Below, one piece after another: positions 1-6,225 of a stretch of DNA of 7,583 nt. The DNA is from Betaproteobacteria bacterium (GTDB lineage: Bacteria; Pseudomonadota; Gammaproteobacteria; Burkholderiales; Burkholderiaceae_E): NCBI GenBank assembly GCA_009922405.1, contig RFVZ01000121.1, positions 1-7,583 of the forward strand. The letters are read 5' to 3'. Positions within the stretch are counted from its first letter, which is position 1. Each line of letters begins with the position of its first letter. A program made the position numbers and the translations under genes. Under the pieces are notes generated by a model that was given only the letters and a program-made list of their open reading frames with translations, was not told where the DNA came from and searched no databases.

Positions 1-782
1 TTGCGGATCGGGACTTCGAGCACTTCCTGGGTTTGGGCTTCGAGGGGCATTCGCTCAAAATCGCCGTCGAGTGCGCCTCGCCGAACCAAGTGCATGATCA
101 ACTTGAGCCGCATCCGTCGACGGACTGCGGTCTCACCAAAAATGGTCCGAATATCCAGCAGGCCCAGTCCGCGTACCTCGAGCATGTTGCGCAATAAAGC
201 GGGGCAGCGGCCTTCGATTGCCGCGGGTCCGACCCGCGAGAACTCAACTACATCGTCGGCCACCAGACCATGGCCACGGGAAATTAGCTCCAGACCAAGC
301 TCGCTCTTGCCCAGTCCCGAATCCCCGGAAATCAGGACGCCCATCCCAAGAACATCCATGAAGACGCCGTGCATCGTGGTGGTTTTGGCCAGCGCTTTGG
401 CCAGCCAAATACGCAGCGAATCGATCAGACGAGCGGCGGCCATCGGTGTGCCATAAAGCGCCATGCCAGCCGCTTTGCAAGAGGCCAGCAGATCGGCCGG
501 CGCTGTCAACTGATCGGCAAGAATGAGTGCCGGTGGACGCGCCGAAACGAGTTCGCTGAGCACAGCCGTACGACGGCCAACCGAGCAGTTGACGTACCAT
601 TTGAGCTCGGCTGGCCCGATCACCTGGATGCGGTCTGGATGGATCAGGTTGAGGTGGCCCACCAGATCGGAGGCGTCCGCCGTGGTGATCTCGCTGTCCG
701 AGATTTCGCCCCCGTTGAGTTCCGTCAAAAAGAGCGTTTCGAGATTGGCGGCGATGAGCCTCTGAAAGCTGAGCGGCATCAT
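1..782 (-). CDS. hprK: HPr kinase/phosphorylase, C-terminus cut by window edge
   Basis: Bifunctional enzyme that phosphorylates a serine of HPr/NPr with ATP (or PPi) and removes it again, linking the PTS to metabolic state in the cytoplasm. 260 residues are visible. The N-terminal domain (about 1-130) is followed by the kinase core: His138 in the MHGVF motif, Walker A GDSGLGKS at 153-160 (Lys159), the Asp pair 176-177 in VADD, and the family signature EVRGLGLLDI at 202-211. The family is usually about 310-320 aa, so roughly 50-60 residues lie beyond position 1. The start is one of two adjacent ATGs (782 or 779). No clear Shine-Dalgarno is seen, and the start lies 10 bp after the ptsN stop, which suggests translational coupling. 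No stop or frameshift is seen in the visible part. All key catalytic residues of the visible part are present, so it should be active if the tail is intact. The motif spellings resemble Burkholderiales HprK. Confidence 0.95.
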   Translation of the reverse strand, partial: MMPLSFQRLIAANLETLFLTELNGGEISDSEITTADASDLVGHLNLIHPDRIQVIGPAELKWYVNCSVGRRTAVLSELVSARPPALILADQLTAPADLLASCKAAGMALYGTPMAAARLIDSLRIWLAKALAKTTTMHGVFMDVLGMGVLISGDSGLGKSELGLELISRGHGLVADDVVEFSRVGPAAIEGRCPALLRNMLEVRGLGLLDIRTIFGETAVRRRMRLKLIMHLVRRGALDGDFERMPLEAQTQEVLEVPIR

Positions 783-792
783 CGAGCCCGGT

Positions 793-1263
793 TCAGGCAG
801 CCGGGGGTTGGGGTTCCCAGGCCGAGAGAAGATGGTGGACTTGGAGGGGGTCGTCCAGGGTCATCAACGATTCCCGAACGTTTGCGTCGGACATCAGTTC
901 AGCCAACTCAGAAAGCAGCGTCAGGTGCTGTTCGGTTGACTGTTCGGGAACCAGCAGGAAAACCAACAAGCGGACCGGAAGGCCATCGGGTGCGTCGAAC
1001 GGGATCGGCTCTACGCAGCGAATCACGCCTGCGGTCGCTTCCCGGAGACCTTTGATCCGCCCATGGGGAATCGCAACCCCGTCGCCTAACCCAGTCGAAC
1101 CCAAGCGTTCGCGCGCAAACAGGGCGTCAAAAACCCGCCCACGCTCCATCCCTTGATGGTTCTCAAACATCAGCGCGGCGTGCTCAAACAAGCGCTTCTT
1201 GCTTGACGCAGGCAGGTTTAGTTGAACGTTCGACGGCGACAACAGCCTGGCGAGTTGGGTCAT
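793..1263 (-). CDS. ptsN: PTS IIA-like nitrogen-regulatory protein PtsN (EIIA-Ntr)
   Basis: Cytoplasmic phosphoacceptor at the end of the nitrogen PTS chain (EI-Ntr, NPr, EIIA-Ntr). It does not transport sugar; its phosphorylation state regulates partners such as potassium transport and sensor kinases in other proteobacteria. The 156-residue protein is one PTS EIIA type-2 domain. The phosphoacceptor is His67 in GVAIPHGRI, and the following PIPFDAPDG and VFLLVPEQ stretches are typical of the family. Length matches the usual 150-165 aa. The start is ATG at 1263, with a weak GAGG about 10 nt upstream. It lies 91 bp downstream of hpf and 10 bp upstream of hprK; a ptsN-hprK pair is common in Beta- and some Gammaproteobacteria and suggests that NPr/HPr seryl-phosphorylation and the PtsN relay are controlled together. 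Family assignment is secure; which targets it regulates here cannot be seen. Confidence 0.96.
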   Translation of the reverse strand: MTQLARLLSPSNVQLNLPASSKKRLFEHAALMFENHQGMERGRVFDALFARERLGSTGLGDGVAIPHGRIKGLREATAGVIRCVEPIPFDAPDGLPVRLLVFLLVPEQSTEQHLTLLSELAELMSDANVRESLMTLDDPLQVHHLLSAWEPQPPAA

Positions 1264-1264
1264 A

Positions 1265-1302
1265 TCAGGGCGGCCTCATTCAAAACAAGGTTAACGCCCT
1301 GA
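1265..1302 (-). promoter_or_regulatory. Perfect 8-bp stem at the ptsN start
   Basis: On the transcript, TCAGGGCG (1302-1295) can pair with CGCCCTGA (1272-1265). The loop is 22 nt and the lower arm ends 1 nt before the ptsN ATG. The only Shine-Dalgarno-like GAGG (1277-1274) sits in the loop next to the stem. Such a hairpin could limit ribosome access to ptsN. The inverted repeat is seen directly; a regulatory role is inferred. Confidence 0.4.
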
Positions 1303-1354
1303 CTGAACCCTGTAAACCGAGGTTGCTGCGTCGCAACAAATCGCCGGCCTCCGC

Positions 1355-1693
1355 CTACTCCGAGCCAACGGCTTCGACAGCGTCCTGATGTTTTATGGCC
1401 TCATGGGCAAAGCCAAACCGCTGGGCCTTGTACTTGGCTACCTGCCGGTCAAGTTTGTCGATCAACTCGTCAATGGCCGCATAAAGATCGGGGCCCGAAC
1501 ACTCGGCGAAAAGGTCGCGACCCGGAACATGCAGGTTGATCTCGGCCTTCTGGACCAGCTTGTCAACGGACACAATGACATTGACATCGATCACCTGATC
1601 AAAATGCCGTCGAATTCGTTCAAGTTTGCCGGTGATGTATTGACGCAGTGCCGGGGTGACGGCGACGTGGTGTCCGCTCATGGCGAGGTTCAT
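1355..1693 (-). CDS. hpf: Ribosome hibernation-promoting factor, short form
   Basis: Binds the decoding channel of the 30S subunit in slow-growing or starved cells and helps form inactive ribosomes. The 112-residue product is a single S30AE domain: an N-terminal strand (MNLAMSGHHVAVTP), helix 1 (LRQYITGKLERIRRHF), further strands with DVNVIVSVDK and AEINLHVPG, and a helix ending in the basic DRQVAKYK. There is no C-terminal dimerisation domain, so it is the short type (HPF/YfiA-like, about 95-115 aa) rather than the long HPF of Firmicutes. The ATG at 1693 is fixed by a strong AGGAGGA 5 nt upstream; the in-frame Met5 is too far from it. It lies between rpoN and ptsN, the classical position in Proteobacteria. 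The 107-bp gap after rpoN and the strong ribosome site suggest it may be expressed more highly than, or separately from, rpoN, although I see no convincing promoter there. Confidence 0.95.
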   Translation of the reverse strand: MNLAMSGHHVAVTPALRQYITGKLERIRRHFDQVIDVNVIVSVDKLVQKAEINLHVPGRDLFAECSGPDLYAAIDELIDKLDRQVAKYKAQRFGFAHEAIKHQDAVEAVGSE

Positions 1694-1698
1694 GGTGG

Positions 1699-1705
1699 TC
1701 CTCCT
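1699..1705 (-). promoter_or_regulatory. Strong Shine-Dalgarno of hpf
   Basis: AGGAGGA lies 5 nt before the hpf ATG. It is the only near-perfect ribosome binding site in the window and settles the hpf start. The other genes have weak or no recognisable sites. Confidence 0.85.
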
Positions 1706-1714
1706 GCTAGCACG

Positions 1715-1738
1715 GGGTCAGGCCGGGATGGCTGACCC
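1715..1738 (-). promoter_or_regulatory. Hairpin in the rpoN-hpf gap
   Basis: GGGTCAG (1738-1732 on the transcript) pairs with CTGACCC (1721-1715), with two more GC pairs possible across one bulged base. The structure ends about 10 nt upstream of the hpf Shine-Dalgarno. There is no U-run after it, so it is not a typical intrinsic terminator. It may be an mRNA processing or stability element that separates rpoN from hpf. The rest of the 107-bp gap shows no convincing promoter. Confidence 0.4.
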
Positions 1739-1800
1739 TCGAATGGCGTCTGCCTGATGGCAACATGTGGCTGGATCAGTGTGGCAGAACGGCGACCGCA

Positions 1801-3585
1801 TCACAACGCCTTGCGCTGGGTGACCGCAGGGATCCGCAGGGATTCCCGGTACTTTGCGACCGTTCGTCGGGCCACGACAATGCCTTGTTCGCCCAGCATC
1901 TCGGCCAGCCGGCTGTCCGACAAGGGTTGCCGGACGTCTTCCGCCGCGACGAGCTGTTTAAGAAGCGCGCGAATGGCGGTACTCGATGCCGCGCCGCCCG
2001 TGTCGGTGGCGACATGGCTGCCGAAAAAGTACTTCAACTCGAACGTGCCGGTCGGGGTCAGCATGTACTTTTGCGTCGTAACCCGAGAGATGGTGGACTC
2101 GTGAAGACCCAGCACTTCCGCTATCTCCCGCAGGACCAGTGGCCGCATGGCGACTTCGCCATGGGTAAAAAATTCGCGCTGTCGTTCTACGATTGCCTGG
2201 GCGACCCTCAGGATCGTGTCGAAACGCTGATGAATATTCTTGACCAGCCAGCGTGCTTCCTGCAACTGCATTGACAGGTTGTTTGGTCCCTTGTTGCGGC
2301 GCAGGATGCGGGAGTAGAGGTCATTGACCCGTAGACGCGGCATCACGTCGGGGTTGAGCGCGGCGGTCCAGCCGGCTTTGGTGCGACGCACAATCACGTC
2401 AGGCAGGACATAGGCCGCCTCTTCACCATCGAAATCCTGCCCCGGCAGCGGTTGCAGGGTTCGGATGAGGGCTTGAGCGTCGCGCAGAGTCTGCTCGTCT
2501 TCCTCGTGGTCTTTGAGATTCAGGGCTTTTTTGAGACGCGTCCAATCACGCGCGGCCAGGAGCGGCAGGTGATCTTGCGCGATCGCGCAGGCCGCCTCCC
2601 AGCCATCGACCGAAGGCCATTGCCGCCTTGGCAGCCGCTTTAATTGCAGGCTCAGGCAATCGGCAAGATCGCGCGCGCCGACTCCGGCCGGATCAAAGCT
2701 GCGCAGCAGATTTAGGCCACCCTGCATTTCGGCTAACTGTAATTCGCCAAGCGTTTGCTCGCCTTCGTGATCCTCAAAATCCCCAGAACCGAGGAGCTCA
2801 TTTAAAAGGGCATTGGCCTCATGCGCATTGCGCGCGCTCCAGCCGGCAGGGGCAAAAGTCAGCAAGAGCCTGAAGAGCGCTGGTAGTTCTGTGGATTGAG
2901 CTGCCGTGGAGTCGCCGTTATCGAACAGTCGCAGCTGAAGGGTCTTGAGTCGATCGATCAGGTCGGCAAACAATGACTCGATCGACGTGCGCAGCCAGCC
3001 GTTTTGATCGAGTTCGCCGATCAGGAGATGCACAAACGCAGCGTCACGCGGGCTGCATCGCGTGGCGCTCAGTTGGTGCAGCAGGTGGGCTTCCAGCGTG
3101 AGGCGGGTGCCGGCGCCCTGAGGCCTTTCACGGTCATCGTCGTCGTCATCGCGATTGCGGCGATCAGCGCCCCAATCGAGTCCCTGGTCAATCCCGCCGT
3201 CGCTGCCGCCCGAATCGGCGTCCCGCGCGTCTGAATCGTTCCCGGCCGCGGCCCCGTCGGTGCCGGCCGTTCCGCTCTCGCGGTCAAATTCGCTGGCCCC
3301 GGTCGGGCTGTTCCCTTCGCCGCCTTCGTCGCGGTTGCTGATGCGTTCGCCTAAGTCGGTGCCTAAGGCAATTGGCGGGTTGGAGATCGGCGAGGCCTGC
3401 GAATCCAGACGCAACATCCCGTCCATCGGGTTGTCGGCACGCTCGAGCATAGGGTTGTCGACCAACATCTGCTCGATCTCTTGGTTGAGTTCGAGCGTCG
3501 ACAGTTGCAGAAGTCGGATCGACTGCTGTAACTGCGGGGTGAGCGCAAGATGTTGCGAAAACCTGAGCTGGAGCGACTGCTTCAT
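1801..3585 (-). CDS. rpoN: RNA polymerase sigma-54 factor, enlarged
   Basis: Alternative sigma factor that directs RNA polymerase to -24/-12 promoters and needs ATP-driven enhancer-binding activators. Region I is canonical (residues 1-50, MKQSLQLRFSQHLALTPQLQ onward). Region II (about 52-158) is a long acidic, low-complexity linker rich in Asp, Gly and Ser, with six Asp in a row at 146-151. The core-binding domain runs from about 160 to 400, with LDQNGWL at 192-198 and FDPAGVGARDL at 297-307. The helix-turn-helix signature is at 482-501 (ends HESTISR), GTFELKYFF at 513-521, and the RpoN box ARRTVAKYRE is exact at 572-581. At 594 aa it is about 100 residues longer than usual (about 475-510). 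The extra length lies in region II and in an insert at about 205-290 that looks like an internal duplication. The start at 3585 is fixed by homology; it has no Shine-Dalgarno, only pyrimidines. All essential motifs are intact, so it should be functional. Confidence 0.97.
   Translation of the reverse strand: MKQSLQLRFSQHLALTPQLQQSIRLLQLSTLELNQEIEQMLVDNPMLERADNPMDGMLRLDSQASPISNPPIALGTDLGERISNRDEGGEGNSPTGASEFDRESGTAGTDGAAAGNDSDARDADSGGSDGGIDQGLDWGADRRNRDDDDDDRERPQGAGTRLTLEAHLLHQLSATRCSPRDAAFVHLLIGELDQNGWLRTSIESLFADLIDRLKTLQLRLFDNGDSTAAQSTELPALFRLLLTFAPAGWSARNAHEANALLNELLGSGDFEDHEGEQTLGELQLAEMQGGLNLLRSFDPAGVGARDLADCLSLQLKRLPRRQWPSVDGWEAACAIAQDHLPLLAARDWTRLKKALNLKDHEEDEQTLRDAQALIRTLQPLPGQDFDGEEAAYVLPDVIVRRTKAGWTAALNPDVMPRLRVNDLYSRILRRNKGPNNLSMQLQEARWLVKNIHQRFDTILRVAQAIVERQREFFTHGEVAMRPLVLREIAEVLGLHESTISRVTTQKYMLTPTGTFELKYFFGSHVATDTGGAASSTAIRALLKQLVAAEDVRQPLSDSRLAEMLGEQGIVVARRTVAKYRESLRIPAVTQRKAL
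1824..1843 (-). repeat. 10-bp tandem repeat at the rpoN 3' end
   Basis: CCGCAGGGAT (plus-strand reading) occurs twice head to tail at 1824-1833 and 1834-1843, inside the last codons of rpoN just after the RpoN box. Ten bases is not a multiple of three, so gain or loss of a copy would change only the last few residues. The encoded tail still matches the usual sigma-54 ending, so the repeat may be chance. Confidence 0.6.
2671..2874 (-). repeat. Diverged internal duplication within rpoN
   Basis: Residues 238-252 (FRLLLTFAPAGWSAR, 2874-2830) align without gaps to residues 291-305 (LNLLRSFDPAGVGAR, 2715-2671), with 8 of 15 identical. By hand count, 27 of 45 nucleotides are identical. The copies are 53 residues apart. 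The second copy is the conserved sigma-54 motif, continuing into ADCLSLQL; the first is extra. The alignment is direct; duplication as the cause is inferred. Confidence 0.5.
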
Positions 3586-3588
3586 GAG

Positions 3589-3630
3589 AGGGCGAAAGAG
3601 CGGGCGCTAGTTGGCTTACGATACGCCCTG
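3589..3630 (-). promoter_or_regulatory. Stem before the rpoN start codon
   Basis: In the 60-bp lptB-rpoN gap the transcript can pair AGGGCG (3629-3624) with CGCCCT (3594-3589), leaving a 29-nt loop. The lower arm ends 3 nt before the rpoN ATG, the same spacing as the CGCCCT arm before ptsN. No Shine-Dalgarno and no convincing promoter are seen in this gap. A regulatory role is inferred. Confidence 0.3.
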
Positions 3631-3645
3631 CGGAAGCTTCGTGCC

Positions 3646-4395
3646 TTACATCCGAAAGTGTTCCCCCAGATACACGCGGCGAACGCCCTCATCAGCGATG
3701 ATTTCGTCAGGGCGGCCGTAAGCAAGAACGGTGCCGGAATTAATAATAACCGCTCGGTCACAGATTCCCAAGGTCTCCCGCACGCTGTGGTCCGTGATCA
3801 GGACGCCGATTCCCCGATCTTTCAAAAAACCAACAATCCGTTGAATTTCGATCACGGCAATCGGATCGATTCCCGCGAATGGTTCATCCAGCAACACAAA
3901 CCGCGGCTCGGTGGCCAGTGCACGAGCGATCTCGACGCGCCGCCGCTCGCCACCCGACAGGGACAACGCTCGGTGGGTTCGGAGGTGCGTAATCTGCAGG
4001 TCGTCCAATAACTGATTTAGGCGCTGACTCAGGGGCCCAGGCGCGAGTCGACGGCCCTCGGGGCCGGGTTGCAGTTCAAGGACCGCTGCAATATTTTCTT
4101 CAACCGTGAGCTTGCGAAAAACCGAGGGCTCTTGGGGCAGGTACGATAAACCCATCCGAGCCCGCCGGTGAATTGGCAAGTGCCCGATCGGTTGATCATC
4201 GAGTTCGATTTGCCCGTCGTCGCACGGCACCAGTCCGACCATCATGTAAAAACAAGTGGTTTTTCCGGCGCCATTCGGGCCAAGCAACCCAACGACTTCG
4301 CCGCTTGCGACCTCGAGAGAGACGTCATGGACGACTTCCCGGCCCTGGTAGCTCTTGCGCAGGTGGGTGGCGCGCAGCCGGCTGATGCGACTCAC
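3646..4395 (-). CDS. lptB: LPS export ABC transporter ATP-binding protein LptB
   Basis: Cytoplasmic ATPase that, with LptF and LptG, extracts LPS from the inner membrane and drives it along the Lpt bridge. All ABC motifs are present in the 249 residues: Walker A GPNGAGKTT at 39-47 (Lys45), Q-loop Gln88 in YLPQEPSVF, signature LSGGERRRVE from 146, Walker B FVLLDEPF at 166-173 (Glu171) and switch His203 in TDHSV. The C-terminus VYLGEHFRM is the LptB-specific tail, which separates it from the branched-chain amino-acid ATPases it otherwise resembles. Length is normal (about 240 aa in E. coli). The start is GTG at 4395, only 3 bp after the lptA stop, with a weak GTGAG inside the lptA end, so coupled translation is likely. 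lptF and lptG are not in this window and usually lie elsewhere. Confidence 0.97.
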   Translation of the reverse strand: MSRISRLRATHLRKSYQGREVVHDVSLEVASGEVVGLLGPNGAGKTTCFYMMVGLVPCDDGQIELDDQPIGHLPIHRRARMGLSYLPQEPSVFRKLTVEENIAAVLELQPGPEGRRLAPGPLSQRLNQLLDDLQITHLRTHRALSLSGGERRRVEIARALATEPRFVLLDEPFAGIDPIAVIEIQRIVGFLKDRGIGVLITDHSVRETLGICDRAVIINSGTVLAYGRPDEIIADEGVRRVYLGEHFRM

Positions 4396-4398
4396 GGG

Positions 4399-4965
4399 TT
4401 ACTCACGGGCAGGTCGTTGGGCCCGCGGCTGGATGGTCACCCGCACCCGACCGTTGGGGTTATCGGGGGTAGTGGCGGCCCCGACGCTGTCCACTTCGTA
4501 AACTTCCGTGCCTGTGTTGTAGCGGATTCGTCCCCCCTGAACATCATCGACCACACGCGCGCCGTCGAGACGGCGTAGTTGCGCCTTCTCTGAGAAGATC
4601 GCGATCTCTGTACGGCTATCCCATTCAATGCGTTCACCCTGCCCCTCGACCCAGCTTTCCGAACTCGCGTCACGGCGCTGACGTAAAGTCGCGAGGCGAC
4701 CGGTCGCAACGGCGCTTTGCGTGCCGTCACGCTCTTCGCGCAGGACGATCCTATCGGCCCGGATCAGCAGTGATCCCTTGCTGAGCGAGACTCGACCGTT
4801 GAACACATTGACTTTATTGAGGTCATCGTAATCCAGCCGGTCCGCCTCGATCTGAAGCGGCCGCGAACGATCCGCCCGCTCTGCGCGCAGCAATGGGGTC
4901 TGAACCATCAGTACCGCCGTCAAAATGACGGCGGGGACGACTCGCAGAAATCGGAGGCGTTTCAC
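4399..4965 (-). CDS. lptA: Periplasmic LPS transport bridge protein LptA
   Basis: Periplasmic protein whose head-to-tail oligomers connect LptC to LptD and carry LPS across the periplasm. The 188-residue product begins with a signal peptide: basic MKRLRFLR, a hydrophobic stretch at about 9-26, and likely cleavage after LLRA at about 28. Residues about 37-155 form the OstA/LptA beta-jellyroll repeat region (PLQIEADRLDYDD, VFNGRVSLSKGSLLIRADRI, later GERIEWDSRTEIAIF). The tail is rich in Arg and Pro. Length is close to the family's 170-220 aa. The start is GTG at 4965, 10 bp after the lptC stop; no good Shine-Dalgarno is visible, but this start gives a standard signal peptide. The identity rests on fold-type sequence plus its place between lptC and lptB. 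Confidence 0.93.
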   Translation of the reverse strand: MKRLRFLRVVPAVILTAVLMVQTPLLRAERADRSRPLQIEADRLDYDDLNKVNVFNGRVSLSKGSLLIRADRIVLREERDGTQSAVATGRLATLRQRRDASSESWVEGQGERIEWDSRTEIAIFSEKAQLRRLDGARVVDDVQGGRIRYNTGTEVYEVDSVGAATTPDNPNGRVRVTIQPRAQRPARE

Positions 4966-4975
4966 GAGCAGGTAT

Positions 4976-5650
4976 TTACCGTTTCAAAAGAGGACGAGGC
5001 GCGGGGCTGACCCAATGGCCTCGTACCTCTGCGAGCAGCTGAAGGCGTCGGGCGGCATTGTCAAATTCCAATCCAACCCCAGTCAAGTTTGATCCGCCGC
5101 GCTCGATCTGAACCGGGCCCTCGGCCCTTGCGAGGTCTTTGGCCGCGAGGACGTCGAGGCGCTCGGTTTCGATCTTCAATGCGGGCCCTTCGCGGTCGGC
5201 TGCGCGGGTCAGCACAACTTGGCCACGCAGGTGGGTGACGTCTCCCATTTCGAGAGCCTTGGCTTCTTGTGCGCGAATCACAAGGGTTGGGCGGCCGGGC
5301 TCGAGGCGAACGATGACGGGTTGCACCAGTTCAACCGCATCATCTTGTGGGCGATGCTGCATTCGCTGCGCAGTGATTTGCCAGGTGATCCGTTCGCTCA
5401 GCCCGAGTCGCACCAGATTGAACCCTTCGATGAACCAGTCGGGGCGCTCAGGGTGACTGGCTTGCACCATGGATCGATGCTCGCGGGAAGCCCGCTGCGC
5501 CAAAAATCCCGTCATTCCGGCCAGGATTATTAACATCGCAATCGAGGCCATCACCGGCAACCGCTCGCGCAAGCGCCACGTCCAATCCAGATTGACCTGT
5601 GGCTGGCGCTTAATCGCTTGCACCCCGGTCATTGCGTTCATTGCGTTCAT
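4976..5650 (-). CDS. lptC: LPS export system protein LptC
   Basis: Bitopic inner-membrane protein that receives LPS from LptB2FG and hands it to LptA. From the ATG at 5650 it is 224 aa: a short cytoplasmic N-terminus, one membrane helix at about 31-51 (LPVMASIAMLIILAGMTGFL), then a periplasmic beta-jellyroll domain (ITWQITAQRMQHRP, LVIRAQEAKALEMGDVTHLRG, ALKIETERLDV, LTGVGLEFDNAARRLQLL). Sequence in this family is poorly conserved, so position between kdsC and lptA and the topology carry much of the weight. The reading frame stays open up to 5722 inside kdsC. I prefer 5650 (or Met at 5641) because it follows the kdsC stop by 5 bp with AGGCAGG just upstream, and because the longer N-terminus would overlap kdsC without purpose. 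Three Mets spaced by three codons leave the exact start open. Confidence 0.9.
   Translation of the reverse strand: MNAMNAMTGVQAIKRQPQVNLDWTWRLRERLPVMASIAMLIILAGMTGFLAQRASREHRSMVQASHPERPDWFIEGFNLVRLGLSERITWQITAQRMQHRPQDDAVELVQPVIVRLEPGRPTLVIRAQEAKALEMGDVTHLRGQVVLTRAADREGPALKIETERLDVLAAKDLARAEGPVQIERGGSNLTGVGLEFDNAARRLQLLAEVRGHWVSPAPRPLLKR
5633..5650 (-). repeat. 9-bp tandem repeat at the lptC start
   Basis: ATGAACGCA occurs twice in tandem and is followed by a third ATG at 5632, giving three in-frame candidate starts (5650, 5641, 5632). The AGGCAGG next to the first ATG is best spaced for the second one. Copy-number change would keep the frame and alter only the start spacing. Confidence 0.7.
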
Positions 5651-5655
5651 CCTGC

Positions 5656-6225
5656 CTAACCGGCTGAGCGGCCGTGGCCGTCGCGATAATGCGCCAGTAG
5701 CGCACTGCGCTGGCCGCGCCACTCCAGGAGGGTCTCGGCGAATTCCCGCACGGCACCGTGTCCGCCCCGACGGCTAGACACCCAGTGGCAAAGCGCTCGA
5801 ACGTCGGGCTCTGCATCGGCTGGAGCGGCGGCCAATCCGGCAATCTGCAGAGCGGTCAGATCGGGCCAATCGTCGCCCAGGAAGGCCAATGCGTCGAGCT
5901 CAACTTTGCAAACCTGAGCCAGCTCGCGCAGCGCATTGGCTTTGTCCCGAACTCCGTCGAATACGCGCGTGATGCCAAGTTCGATCGCGCGGGCCCGAAC
6001 GCTGCCTGATTTTCGGCCGGTGATGATGGCCAGTTCAATGCCCGCTTCGCTTAGTAAGCGCAGGCCAAAGCCGTCACGAACCGAGAAGGACTTGCCGGCA
6101 TCACCATCGCGGTCAAAGTGCAAGCTACCGTCGGTCAAAACGCCATCCACATCAAGCGCGACGACGCGGATCCCGGCCGCTCGGGCCTGCAATTGGGTGA
6201 GGGGGGTGCCCTTATCGGTATTCAC
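5656..6225 (-). CDS. kdsC: 3-deoxy-D-manno-octulosonate 8-phosphate phosphatase
   Basis: HAD-superfamily phosphatase that converts Kdo-8-phosphate to Kdo, the third step of Kdo synthesis in the cytoplasm. The 189 residues carry the complete HAD set: motif I DVDGVLTDG with nucleophile Asp25 and Asp27, motif II Thr69 in ITGRKS, motif III Lys95 in RDKANAL, and motif IV GDDWPD with Asp118, Asp119 and Asp122. There is no cap domain, as expected for this tetrameric type C0 enzyme, and length is typical (about 180-190 aa). The start is GTG at 6225, overlapping the kdsD TGA stop as GTGA, a strong sign of translational coupling with kdsD. It lies directly before lptC. The first 15 or so residues (MNTDKGTPLTQLQARA) precede the conserved core and could start slightly later, but the overlap supports this GTG. 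Confidence 0.95.
   Translation of the reverse strand: MNTDKGTPLTQLQARAAGIRVVALDVDGVLTDGSLHFDRDGDAGKSFSVRDGFGLRLLSEAGIELAIITGRKSGSVRARAIELGITRVFDGVRDKANALRELAQVCKVELDALAFLGDDWPDLTALQIAGLAAAPADAEPDVRALCHWVSSRRGGHGAVREFAETLLEWRGQRSALLAHYRDGHGRSAG

Noticed and set aside
369..1055. Long plus-strand reading frame (228 codons) across hprK and ptsN
   Set aside because: It lies antisense to two genes with clear family motifs (HprK Walker A, PtsN active His), and its translation is Arg-rich with no recognisable domain.
1322..1337. Short inverted repeat GTTGC/GCAAC between hpf and ptsN as a terminator
   Set aside because: Only 5 bp of stem and no U-run after it in the transcribed direction; too weak to call a terminator.
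1741..1800. Possible sigma-54 promoter near TGGCA upstream of hpf
   Set aside because: The GG and GC dinucleotides are off spacing by one base and the motif is on the plus strand, facing away from hpf.
3155..3610. Plus-strand frame opposite the acidic part of rpoN
   Set aside because: It is Ser/Pro/Arg-rich, as expected from the complement of Asp/Gly/Ser codons, and has no family features.
5651..5722. Longer lptC start at 5722 overlapping kdsC
   Set aside because: It adds an Arg/Pro-rich stretch that overlaps the end of kdsC. The ATG at 5650 with AGGCAGG upstream and a 5-bp gap fits much better.
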